A DNA stretch of 64,000 nt from Clytia hemisphaerica (taxonomy: Eukaryota > Cnidaria > Hydrozoa > Leptothecata > Clytiidae), in NCBI GenBank assembly GCA_902728285.1, contig CACVBU010000064.1:418718-482717 (forward strand), written 5' to 3'. A program made the translations under genes and the position numbers. The notes under the pieces are model-generated. The model made no database searches. It saw nothing but the letters and a program-made list of their open reading frames with translations, and was not told the origin of the DNA. Shown here piece after piece: positions 32,865 through 42,809 of the stretch; the first letter of the stretch is position 1, and every line of letters begins with the position of its first letter.

Positions 32865-33580
32865 ATCGTCTCGTACCGTCGTACCAAGAGCAATTTTCAC
32901 AACTGTTTGATTTTACTGGAATTATGATGTTATTAGAATCATAAAAAAACAAAACGGATTTTGTTCGACTTTGAAAAGATGACACTCTCAAAAATTAGGA
33001 GGCGGTAAGCAAAAAGAATAGCCAGGTAATAGCGTATATTAGATATTTACAAGTATTTACAATACCATTTATAAGTCTATTCTAAAGAAATTGTCGTACT
33101 TCTTTGAAAATTGCTCTTAAGGATAAAGGTGTAATAAGATATAATACCTCGTTTGAAATATTATCTGAACTGAAGGGGATTGATGTAAGATTGTTGACTT
33201 CTTTAAAAAAAATATGAAAATGAAGAAGCAAAGTGAAGAAAAAGATATCAAAAATCTGAAAAACGTTTTGAAATAATGAAATGCCATATTTTTCAAATTC
33301 GTAAATCATTTATTTATCAAAATTATATTTTTCAGTAACTACTTTAATAGTTTTGATAATATCATGTTTTCAAACTTTTAACATTTGACAATCTCAGTGT
33401 GAAACCGCTGACAGTAGTGTAATTTTTTAATACTATTTTTAAGTTTTATAAAATCATACAACCATTATAAAAAAAAATCATTTATCTTTTCACCTCATGT
33501 TGTTTTGTTTTGTTTTTTCTTTTTTTTTTAATAAAGTCTTTGCGATAATAACTTTGCCTAAAAAGGGAGGGGGCGTACAG

Positions 33581-33710
33581 GGTCCCTTGTACAGAAGGTC
33601 ATAATTATATTTGTGAATCCAAAGTAAATTATGGGGGTAATGGAATAAAAACACTGGTGCAAGCCTTAACAACTAATATTCGACAAAGAAGATGTCAATT
33701 CTGCAAATAA
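33581..33710 (+). pseudogene. Duplicated 3' end of lectin A coding exon
   Basis: Repeats the last 43 codons of lectin A ([13 protein letters not shown]... to the TAA at 33708-33710) with no base change that I see, but no upstream exon or splice acceptor precedes it. It is a by-product of the 1.7-kb tandem duplication and should be silent unless spliced from lectin A exon 1. Confidence 0.9.
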
Positions 33711-33957
33711 TTTTTATTACCATTATTCACATTGGATTGACACGGATGTGGAGTAAGATTGGTCAAAAAGAGGAAAAGAAAAGCATTTTTTGTTTATATC
33801 AGTATAATATAACAATAGGTACGAAATATGTGTCTGACATGAAACTGGAACACTTATATAAAAAGAAAAACTTTGAATAAAATAAAATTTGATAATAGAA
33901 TATGTATCGACGTTCTTTTGCAACTAACACACCATATATATTAAGATGTAATAGTGA

Positions 33958-34588
33958 CTAAAGTCTCTCTCAAAATAATTTGCAGCTGAGACAAAAATGG
34001 CTGTAACTTTTGATAGAATTTGAATCAAGTAAATATTTGGAAAAAGAAAAGAAAAATGAAAATGAAAAATGAAGAAGAGAAAAATCAAGTTCTTTTAGAA
34101 ATGTGATATGATTACCATTTTCACAGGAGTAATTCTTCAATCTTAGATTATCATCACCGTGAAAGATTTTTTCAAAAATATTCATTCAATCAAAAGATAT
34201 CAAACAAAGTTTATTGCTGGTTGACTCTATAAAGTAGTAAAAAACGACAAAAAAAAACAGCCTTTTGTCGATCAACCAATACAAACTTTGTTTGATATCT
34301 TTCGATTGAATGAATATTTTTGAAATATTTTTTCACAGTGATGATGATCTAAGATTGAAGAATCACTCCTGTGAAAGTGGTAGTTATACCACATTTCTAC
34401 AAGAAGTAGATTTTTTTCTTCTTCATTTTTTATTTTCATTTTCTTTTTTTCAATTTCTTTTCTGCTTGATAATATTCCACTCACAAATATCTTTTCAACG
34501 AGCACAAAATCGCAACTTGATTCAAGTTCTATCAAAAGTTACAGCCATTTTTTTCTCCTGCTGCAAATTATTTTAAGACAGACTTTAG
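33958..34588. mobile_element. Foldback element, copy 2 (in direct repeat)
   Basis: Copy of 32259-32864 carried along by the tandem duplication. Its arms are a little longer and match each other better. Confidence 0.85.
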
Positions 34589-35303
34589 ATCGTCTCGTAC
34601 CGTCGTACCAAGAGCAATTTTCACAACTGTTTGATTTTACTGGAATTATGATGTTATTAGAATCATAAAAAAACAAAACGGATTTTGTTCGACTTTGAAA
34701 AGATGACACTCTCAAAAATTAGGAGGCGGTAAGCAAAAAGAATAGCCAGGTAATAGCGTATATTAGATATTTACAAGTATTTACAATACCATTTATAAGT
34801 CTATTCTAAAGAAATTGTCGTACTTCTTTGAAAATTGCTCTTCAGGATAAAGGTGTAATAAGATATAATACCTCGTTTGAAATATTATCTGAACTGAAGG
34901 GGATTGATGTAAGATTGTTGACTTCTTTAAAAAAAATATGAAAATGAAGAAGCAAAGTGAAAAAAAAGATATGAAAAATCTGAAAAACGTTTTGAAATAA
35001 GGAAATGCCATATTTTTCAAATTCGTAAATCATTTATTTATCAAAATTATATTATTCAGTAATTACTTTAATAGTTTTGATAATATCATGTTTTCAAACT
35101 TTTAACATTTGACAATCTCAGTGTGAAACCGCTGACAGTAGTGTAATTTTTTAATACTATTTTTAAGTTTTATAAAATCATACAACCATTATAAAAAAAA
35201 ATCATTTATCTTTTCACCTCATGTTGTTTTGTTTTGTTTTTTCTTTTTTTTTTTAATAAAGTCTTTGCGATAATAACTTTGCCTAAAAAGGGAGGGGGCG
35301 TAC

Positions 35304-36102
35304 GGGGTTTGCAATTTCCGAAATACCGAATAATTTTGCCAAAATTTCCGAAATTCCGTAAAAAAATACTTGCAACTCCGATACTGATTTTTTTGGTATT
35401 TTTCCTCGTTTTGACTAATTTTTCATCAAATTTGATTTTTTATGTATAAATTCCGAAAAATTTTATAATACCGAAATTTTGAAGCAAATTCCGATACCGA
35501 TACCGATACCGATACCGCAACTTTTTCAGAATTCCTAAATACCGAAGGAATTTTGCCCTTTTTGCAATAAAATATTATCCAAATTTGAGTAAATTTAGCC
35601 AAAAAAATAATCCTTTCGATGCAATTTTTTGGACCTTTACACATCTTCATTGACTAGTTGTGACGTAAGCGGTCCAATACATGCAAACTACGTTGTTCTG
35701 ATTGGTTCTTTAGCTGTCCATGTTGTTTCCCCGTAAACACCGCTGCTATCAGTGGCGGAAGCCTTGGTTGCACTCACATAGTTTTCTTCTTCAGAATTCA
35801 TTGCATAGAAAAGTCTCGTCAAGTTTGAACAAAAACTCGCAAGCTCTAGAAACTGAGACTACTCAGGTTAAGATGGATATTTTCCCGTGTTGACCTTCAA
35901 AACAGTTAATATGTAGAGTAGGTGGACCTGTTGGCGGACGGTGTTAGTTGGCGGACGCGAGCGACTTTAAACCGATATAAAGAAAAATTCTTCTCAAGGA
36001 AAACACCATTCATCTACAAGATCATTTGCTCATATCTTTGAGAATTACATTTGTCTAGTGTCTAGAATAGAAAAAATAACAGATTAGTCAAATAAAGGTT
36101 CG
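35304..36102. other. Spacer with CCGATA/ATACCG short repeats
   Basis: A short (CCGATA)n run lies at 35493-35515 among AATACCGAA-type words. No gene seen. Confidence 0.6.
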
Positions 36103-36172
36103 TTTTTTTCGCGTTGGTGCAATGCAACCTGCTTCATCCCACCAACCTGAAACGCTTTCTCGTGTCTCCACC
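36103..36172 (+). repeat. GGGGACACGAGAA repeat, copy 3 (left end missing)
   Basis: CGCGTTGGTGCAATGCAACC and GAAACGCTTTCTCGTGTC match the copies at 4855 and 9985. Confidence 0.6.
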
Positions 36173-36291
36173 CCATTTTTCTTTCTACCAATAAAAGTGA
36201 ATTTGAAAGAGGATGCCGCTCCACAGACTGGGGCTTCCTACTTATTAGCCAATTTGGCAAAAAAAAAACAGAAAATAAATATCGTACTACA

Positions 36292-36402
36292 TTCGAATAA
36301 ACGCCCCTCCTTTGAGAGAAAAATTTTAAAGAACGCCCCTTCAAAAGAACCCCCCCCCCTTCGAAATAAACGCCTACTCTTTAAAAGGGGCGTTTATTCG
36401 AA
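36292..36402. mobile_element. 111-bp MITE with TTCGAATAAACGCCCC ends
   Basis: TTCGAATAAACGCCCC at 36292 is exactly mirrored by GGGGCGTTTATTCGAA ending 36402. Confidence 0.85.
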
Positions 36403-36529
36403 ACAATTAGCTGTAAGGAAGTAAAGAAAACTTAGATATACGATAGTAATTGCGTTCTTTTAGTAATCGAACTGAGTTTGACCCGTTTCAACACCGCTAG
36501 ATAGACATATTTCTAATTAAATCAGGGAT

Positions 36530-36745
36530 ATGTTATAGAGAAGCTGGATAAAGTACGAGAATTCCTTAGTGGATTGCTTCTTTGTCTTTTCTATTGTAAA
36601 CTGTTCATAATAGAAATCCATCTCTGTCCCCTTGAGTGTTCCGTTTTTATAAGAAAAATAAAGCAGACATTCATGCAGTACGTTTGCACATATTTTGCTA
36701 TGATCTTTGTATGAGCGTATAAAAAATACGATGTTCATTAAAAAT
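36530..36745 (-). repeat. Fragment of the 1.4-kb element (22230-23650)
   Basis: GTTATAGAGAAGCTGGAT, then GTACGAGAATTCCTTAG and GCAGTACGTTTGCACATATT match the right end of that element in reverse complement. Confidence 0.8.
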
Positions 36746-37227
36746 ACTGTTGTAACTAGAGACTAGAAGGCTAAAAGCTAGTAAAGCCAAGTACGTTCGA
36801 TCAAATACCGTTGTAGAGTAATATGAGCTTGGCAAAAGTAGACTGAGTGAACGTAGTGCTAGTGGCTTGTGCAAGACCGGTGTAAAACCAAAGTTTGAAT
36901 TTAGATTAAGCTATAAAATACTACAAAATTGATACAACTATTGATAACAACTAATAGAACTAATTCCTCCATGGACAGTAAAATAAAGTACGACCAGACC
37001 AGGACGCTAGGTAGGCTGTTAGATCTAGGAAATTAGTAGAGTAAATACCCAGAAAACTAACAGAAATCTTTTTGAAGTTCTTATAAAAACATGTATTTTC
37101 GTAAATTTCAATACTGGACTACATATTTGTGGGTCCTAAGAAAATGTTAAAAAGTAAGGTTTCTGCATATTTGTCGAGAGCAGAGAAATGGGATGGAATA
37201 GAAGCGCAATTGGGCAATTGTTAAATA

Positions 37228-37441
37228 ACACGTCTTTTTTTATTAGAACATCTAAAATTTTTGAAGCCTTTTGATGTTCTTAATTTTTTGAGTTTAAAGA
37301 CTAAAAATGTTCTTAACATGTTTTTATTTGCCCCATAATTTTTTATGAATTTTTGTCCATTTTCCTTAGAGATAGACTGACTGTGCAAGGCTTCATCGAA
37401 GCCTTATGTTCTTATATAGTTTTTTTTATAAAAAATGTGTA
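37228..37441. mobile_element. MITE with ACACG-T-run ends (copy 3)
   Basis: ACACGTCTTTTTTTATTAGA on the left and TTTTTTTTATAAAAAATGTGTA-like on the right, with GATGTTCTTAATTTTTTGAG inside, as in the 12119 fragment. Confidence 0.55.
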
Positions 37442-37589
37442 AGAGATAAAGGAGAAGATCGTGAACTTTTTTGTTCCTATTTTCAAGCAACTTTCAAGCA
37501 ACAGTGTGAATACACCCTAAGAACGATTTTGATTCCTCCCACGGAAATTTCTACAACCGAGGGGTAAATAACTCGAAAAATTATCGTAC

Positions 37590-37960
37590 ACCTCTACAAA
37601 AAGTCAAAAAAAAAGTCAAAAAAGTCAAAAAAAGTCAAAAAGTAAAAAAAAAAAGTCAAAAAGTCAAAGAAAAAGTCAAAAATTCTTAAAAAAAAAGTCA
37701 AAAAGTCAAATAAAAGTCAAAAAAAAGTCTTGAAAAAGTCAAAAAGTTTCTTGAATGGGCGGATGGGTGGAGCAAAATTTATGGGCGGTTAGCGTTTTTG
37801 GACAGATTTGGGCGGAAAATCTTAGGCGCCCGAAGGCAGTGGGCGTTTTTGTCGGGAAAAAGTCAAAATGGAAGTTTGAAAAAAGTCAAAAAGTCAAATA
37901 AAAGTCAAAAAAAAGTCAAAAAGTGAAATGAAAATTCAAAAAGTCAAAAAGTATCGTACA
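37590..37960 (+). repeat. (GTCAAAAA)n simple repeat
   Basis: Irregular array of AAAAAGTC words, interrupted at 37755-37855 by GGGCGG-containing sequence. Confidence 0.9.
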
Positions 37961-38581
37961 CCTTTTTTCAAGTATTTACCCCTCGTCTACAACAAAAAAA
38001 ACAAATTTTTCTCAAACACAATCACGCAACTTTGTTTTCATTCCCGGTCCTTTGAAACGAACACAAGATACGAAATCGAGATTGTATATTCGGATTGTTT
38101 TGTTTTCATCCATCCTTTTAGAGCTTCAGTGTGGTTGACAGAAAACAATCACGATCTGATCTCAGGCTATCTGAAAGTTACTCAGTTACTAACACTATCC
38201 TTCTTCTTTAAAGCCCAAAGTAATAACCCCTCTAGTAATTTGTAAGGCTTCCGCATACTTGTTGACAGATTTTTATTTTAATATTAACATCCTTATGTTA
38301 TGACAAAGAATATAATTGCTTATCTCATAATTACCGGAGCCGTAAAGCATTCATGTCACTGTCAAGTGGCGGGAAAATAAAGACAAGACCGAATTCAATA
38401 GATTGTTAATACATAACAGACGGCAATCGATCATATCTCCGGGTTGGCTTTACCGAAAACGAGAAAAGATAATTTACCTAACCGGAACATTTGACAATGT
38501 TTTTATGTAATATTTTCTTTGTTTTTCATTTGTTTTCTTAATATTTTGCATTCCTTTTCTTCATTTTCTCAAAGACAACGG

Positions 38582-38590
38582 TATAAAAAG
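38582..38590 (+). promoter_or_regulatory. TATA box of lectin B
   Basis: TATAAAAAG, 100 nt before the ATG at 38690, at the place of the lectin A TATA box and in a conserved context. Confidence 0.75.
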
Positions 38591-38689
38591 GTTAACGAAT
38601 AGATTTCTGTTATCATTAATCAGAAATCATATTTTGAGTGTTGGATTTAAAAAAATATAGCATATACATCAATAATCTATAAAGAAGTG

Positions 38690-41019
38690 ATGATGAAACT
38701 GAAAGTTTGGTTTATCAGATTGCTTTTTGTTGCAACCGCCTTAAGTTGTTCATTGGAAAATGATTGTGATCATTGTAGTGCTGGTTGCCCCGCAGGGCCA
38801 CCAGGGCTAATGGGACCTCAAGGATCATCAGGACTGGAAGGAGATGACGGTGTTGCCGGACCTCCAGGCCCTCCAGGAACCATCGCTGGTCCTACTGGCG
38901 ATCTAGGTGGGGAAGGTCCTTTAGGCCCACCAGGTGCTACAGGAGACAGAGGTGTCAGAGGTAATGCAGGGCCTCCAGGACCCCCTGGTCCAATAGAACT
39001 ATGTGGCTGTGGAATCAAAAGTCATTACTTTGTTCCTGAAGGTGCTACTCCAATGCTTTCTTGGCAAGCTGCTCGGGACCTATGCGAAGCAAATATGGCA
39101 AACCTGGTTGGTCTTTACAATACGAGAGAAAATATATATATTACTGCAAGATTTCTTTCTTTAAAGTAAGTAAACTTTCCCTTTCTTTAGACACTACTGG
39201 AAAGTTTTTCGGTTTGAAGAAAAATCCTACCGGGTACGCCGCAAATTTTTTTCCGTACACGGACGGGAGTATCATTGACGGTCGGGAGTATCTCATCTTT
39301 GTTGTTTGGTTTTGTTGTTTGGAATTGCTTAGGTCATGGTTGGTAGTAACGGCTTGTCACTGTGCCGGGTGCATACTCGGCGCCTTGGGCCCCACAGGGT
39401 TGCTAGTAACTGCTCGAATTTCAGTCAGGTTAAAAAAGGGTTGATTTTACCCATGTTATAATTACATTACCCCCGTCTTTTTTTGTCATTCGATAAGTAT
39501 TTCCAAATTTTGTGTTCTGCTGTGCGAGTGTGGCTCAAAAACTCTTTCATTTGGTGGGTTCGAACCCCGGTCGGGTCGATATATCAAGGTTTAAGATAAG
39601 TTTAAGATACTCCCGCCCGTCGATGATACTCCCGACCGTCAATATGAGATACTCCCGACCGTCGATTATACTCCCGACCGTCAAGATGAGATACTCCCGA
39701 CCGTCGATGATACTCCCGTCCATGTACGGAAAAAAGATTTGCGGGTGCGCCACAAAAAAGTTTCTCTCTTTAAAGTGAATTTTCCGGAAGTCTAAAATCT
39801 TAAAAATAACCAATCCTTTTTCATTGGAAAGAAGAAAAATAAACTTAAATTTTGATGGGTCATTTATAAAATTTGGTTCATTAGATCAAAAGCTACGCTC
39901 AATGGAATAAAAAAGTTACTTTCAGAAAATGCTCAATAACGTTAAAAATCGACCTATCAAATTTTAATTTTAAAATTGGCCATTACAATAGCCTTCATGA
40001 TTAAGAGCATTTTACATTATTTAAAACCACTGTGGTATAATAGCTATGGTATATCAGGAATTATTCAATGGCTGTTTTATAGCCCCGAGTCCTCTTCGGG
40101 TATCTTTTTTCGATTTCCAAAGTCCCGCTAAGGGTTGGAAAAATCAGAAAATCAAATTTCAGTCCAACTAAGGGTCGGAGAAATAGAAAAATTTCAACTT
40201 TTTTACCCCCTGGAAAGATCGAAATTTGGTCGAATTTGTTTCAATAAATAAGGGTCGTGAAATTCGGTAAGGGTCCAAAGGTCGAAAATCGGGGCAGCAC
40301 AACCCCCCCCCCCGTCAGCTTGCAACCCTAGTACATCCCGCTGGATTATAGCACGGTAGAACGGTAGAGTTCTTTTTTTCGTCAAAGTTTGCTCTCAAAG
40401 TTTGATATTTCACTCTTGTTGTTTAACAAAGAAATTTATTAAAATAAATCTATTGTCGATTTCGTGAACTAATTTTAAGACTCAAAGAAATTAAGAAACT
40501 TATTACGAAAGCAAGAAAAATATTCGAACCGGGATTCAAATGTTCGATTATGTTTACATAATTAATGTTTTGTTCTTTTTGCCTCTTGGCATATAATAAA
40601 ACATATACAATAGGTTTTCGTTGGTTATTGGATCAATAAATCGGTAATAAATCTCCAATAACCAACTTTTACCTATTTCATATCTGCTTATTGTAGCAAA
40701 TTTTTTTTATCATAGCACTATTTGGATTGGACTCGTAAATGACATCGCTAATTCGGAATTCAGGTGGATTGATAATGATATTTCTGATTACCGAAACTGG
40801 TGTACTGGTACACCACCAACTGGTGCTACAGGGTGTGTTTTGTTAGATTTTGAGAATGCCAATTCGGATGCACCTGGTTGTTTTAAGCTTGTCCCTTGTA
40901 CAGAAGATCATGCATATATTTGTGAATTCAAAGTCGATTATGATGATAATGGAATATCACTGGTACAAGCCTTATCAACTAATATTTGGCAACAAAGATG
41001 TCCATCTTGCATTGAGTGA
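38690..41019 (+). CDS. Secreted collagen-like C-type lectin (collectin-like), paralogue B
   Basis: Exons 38690-39165 and 40716-41019 with the same phase-2 junction as lectin A; 259 aa. The start chosen is the first of two tandem ATGs. Signal peptide to about residue 20, short Cys-rich segment, then 10 Gly-X-Y triplets, a one-residue interruption (GTIAGPT), 12 more triplets, the [12 protein letters not shown] neck shared with A, and a C-type lectin domain with [25 protein letters not shown] and YICE. The calcium/sugar motifs are again absent ([16 protein letters not shown] where A has WDAPGC). The collagen region is as long as in A but diverged and kinked, while the lectin half is much closer to A. 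The C-terminal tail differs (CPSCIE). Role as for A; different oligomer geometry is possible. Confidence 0.9.
39229..39760. mobile_element. Inverted-repeat element with GATACTCCCGACCGTC repeats
   Basis: Left arm TACCGGGTACGCCGCAAATT to GGTCGGGAGTATCTCAT, mirrored by the right arm ATGAGATACTCCCGACCGTC to GCGGGTGCGCCAC. Between 39607 and 39720 GATACTCCCG(A/C)CCGTC repeats five times. A tRNA-like box sits inside. The flanks CTTTAAAGTAAGT and CTTTAAAGTGAAT resemble each other, so the exon-1 donor region may be partly duplicated around the insertion. Confidence 0.75.
39520..39586 (+). ncRNA. tRNA-derived SINE-like pol III promoter remnant
   Basis: A-box-like GTGGCTCAAAAACTC followed ~30 nt later by the B-box GGTTCGAACCC and CGGTCGG. 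It does not fold into a full tRNA by eye, so a SINE head or tRNA pseudogene is likelier than a working tRNA. Confidence 0.4.
40084..40345. mobile_element. Poly-C tipped MITE in lectin B intron
   Basis: TTATAGC flanks both ends (40077-40083, 40346-40352). The body CCGCTAAGGGTTGGAAAAAT and CAGTCCAACTAAGGGTCGG matches the 24553-24888 element in reverse, including the poly-C run near one end and GTTGCAAGC/GTTGCGAGC. Confidence 0.8.
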
Positions 41020-41096
41020 TTGGTTTTTCTACTCCGAACTATAATATGTACCGATTTTTCACATCTCTTTTGGATAAATTCTGAATACACTTTTGA

Positions 41097-41102
41097 AATA
41101 AA
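41097..41102 (+). terminator. Lectin B poly(A) signal
   Basis: AATAAA 78 nt after the stop codon. Confidence 0.6.
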
Positions 41103-41200
41103 AAGATATTGCCACTTTCCGGATTCATAAATGCATTTATTTATCAAATTATATTTACTATTACTTAAATGTTTGATGATAATCAATTTTCAAACATTTG

Positions 41201-42152
41201 CCTAGGCATAGAGGGCCTAGGCTACACGCATCCCTCTCACGGCCCACGCCATGAAATTGAAAGTGCCCCCACCCCCTGAATATAGAGCCTAAGGCGGCGC
41301 AACCAGATATTTTTACTTTCCAAAAAAGTGGGGGCCATGGTCCAACTGCAAACCCCAGTGGCGTGGGCCCTGTCTCTGTCATGTTCTGTTATAAGGGATG
41401 CGTATAGTATATACAGTTCCTGTCCTGGTATACACGCTTTTTTTATCGTATGATGTAAATCCGCCAACTTTGACCTGTTTTTTATTTTTTCGAGGTAATG
41501 TCTTGGTATTCTGCCATTTTCAAATCCTAACATGCCCATTACAAGATGTGCAAAAGATAAAGGGTGGGCATTTTTTTATAAGAATGGTGTAAATCCGTTT
41601 CATCATGGATATTCTTAACTTTTTTTGGGAAAATCATCCTAAAATATTCAGAAGTATTCAGAAGATTCAGAAACCTTCCAAAACGGTTCGAAAATCATCT
41701 TAATATATTCTTACAGCACATTCTTAGGTTAGGATCCTAATTTATACTAGATTTAACATTCAGTACATACCTCTCAAGCATAAAATGGCACTTTTGCAAA
41801 AGGGTTGAGCCTAACTTGGGGATAATTGATGATTGAAAATGCTCTTAAAATGGCATTCTTAGCTTTAGTAGCAAAATTCCATGATGATGATATTCTTAGC
41901 ATATTCTTAGTTTGTTGGCCATTTTCATCATGGACTTTCTTATAAAGTGTATTCTTATGAAAAATGTGTATGGGATAAACGGCTCCAAAATTATTGTATT
42001 AAACCCTTAGCCGTTCAAAATTTTAATTCAAATTCAATGAAATTTTATGATATTTAAATTATGACTTACTAATCAAGCTTCTAGACGGGCATTTTATAAA
42101 CGATACGCATCCCCCTATATCAAAACATGATGGATGGATGCGCACAGAGCCT
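41201..42152. mobile_element. 952-bp insertion with 8-bp target duplication
   Basis: AACATTTG occurs on both sides (41193-41200 and 42153-42160). The paralogous place downstream of lectin A (33380-33387) has one AACATTTG and no insert, an empty site. The ends contain AGGC...GCATCC on both sides inverted, and an inner inverted pair GGGATGCGTATAG / GATACGCATCCCCC (near 41395 and 42100). The 8-bp duplication suggests a hAT-like mobiliser. Confidence 0.85.
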
Positions 42153-42597
42153 AACATTTGATAATCTGATCGATGTGAAACCGCCGACAGTAGTGTAATT
42201 TTTTTTTTTTACTATTTTCAAGTTTATTTTTAAAATTATACAACCATTCTTATAAAATTGTTTTACCTTTTCATCATGTTTTACCTCGTGTTGTTGTATC
42301 AGCATCCAGCTTTTACTGATATTTCCGGGGGAGGCATTCGATTTAAAACTGAACATGTGTGTGGCCCAAAGTAAGGCCTTTGAAATCGGAATCTTATGGT
42401 CAAAAGAAATTCTAGCCAAATTTGAGCAAATTTCCAGGGATTTGAATATCAACCATTTCAGTGCACTTTAAGGAGCCTGAAAACGCACACTTAAGGTCCG
42501 CATCTACGGTTGGTGGCTAAAATTTAGTATCCCTTAAAAGAATTTCGTGATATTTTTTAAATATTTCAATTTTTAAGGGGTTGGGAACCCGTTAGTA

Positions 42598-42809
42598 GAC
42601 ACCTCCTTCTCACAGACCCGATGGGATTTTTTTCAACCAGGGAGGGTAAAAATAACGGATTGAAACTCGATGGGGATCGATACTCTCATAATTTTATAAC
42701 CGGGGGTTTTGAATTAATTGTTTTCAGTGAAGATTTTTTTATTCGTTTATTTTTAGTGGGGACTAAAATTGGTATATAATTCCAAACATGTCTGTGAGAA
42801 GGGGGCGTC
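42598..42809. mobile_element. MITE with GACACCTCCTTCTCACAGACCC ends, copy 2
   Basis: GACACCTCCTTCTCACAGAC is mirrored by GTCTGTGAGAAGGGGGCGTC. Related to 21638-21948. Confidence 0.75.

Larger units (their letters stand above)
29041..33580 (+). repeat. Tandem-duplicated lectin locus, copy A
   Basis: Matches 38030-42300 in order: AATCACGCAACTTTGTT, GATACGAAATCGAGATT, AAAGTTACTCAG.TACTAACA, TATGACAAAGAATATAATTG, AAGTGGCGGGAAAATAAAGA, the TATA box, both exons and the downstream CCGC(T/C)GACAGTAGTGTAATT. A copy of the ~320-bp interspersed repeat (29447-29766) is present only here. The copies are ~8.4-8.9 kb apart. Confidence 0.85.
31882..33580 (+). repeat. 1.7-kb direct repeat, unit 1
   Basis: The segment from GGTCCCTTGTACAGAAGG inside lectin A exon 2 to GGAGGGGGCGTAC is repeated directly at 33581-35303, offset 1699 bp at its start. 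The two units are nearly identical. Confidence 0.95.
33581..35303 (+). repeat. 1.7-kb direct repeat, unit 2
   Basis: Near-identical copy of 31882-33580. It has a ~27-bp insertion near 34370 (GAAAGTGGTAGTTATACC...) that is absent from unit 1 but matches the expected arm of the foldback, so unit 1 carries the deletion. Confidence 0.95.
39166..40715 (+). other. Lectin B intron, carries two insertions
   Basis: 1550 nt from GTAAGT to TTATCATAG. It holds the inverted-repeat element at 39229-39760 and the poly-C tipped MITE at 40084-40345. Confidence 0.85.
38030..42300 (+). repeat. Tandem-duplicated lectin locus, copy B
   Basis: Homologous to copy A from the upstream AATCACGCAACTTTGTT to the downstream CCGCCGACAGTAGTGTAATT (42181-). 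A 952-bp insertion at 41201-42152 and an inverted-repeat insertion in the intron are specific to this copy. Confidence 0.85.

Noticed and set aside
36084..36424. Overlapping open frames on both strands near 36.1-36.4 kb
   Set aside because: They cover a known repeat (36103-36172) and the 111-bp MITE at 36292-36402.
39520..39586. Functional tRNA gene
   Set aside because: B-box is good, but the acceptor and D arms do not pair by eye and it lies inside an inverted-repeat element; kept only as a SINE/tRNA-like remnant.
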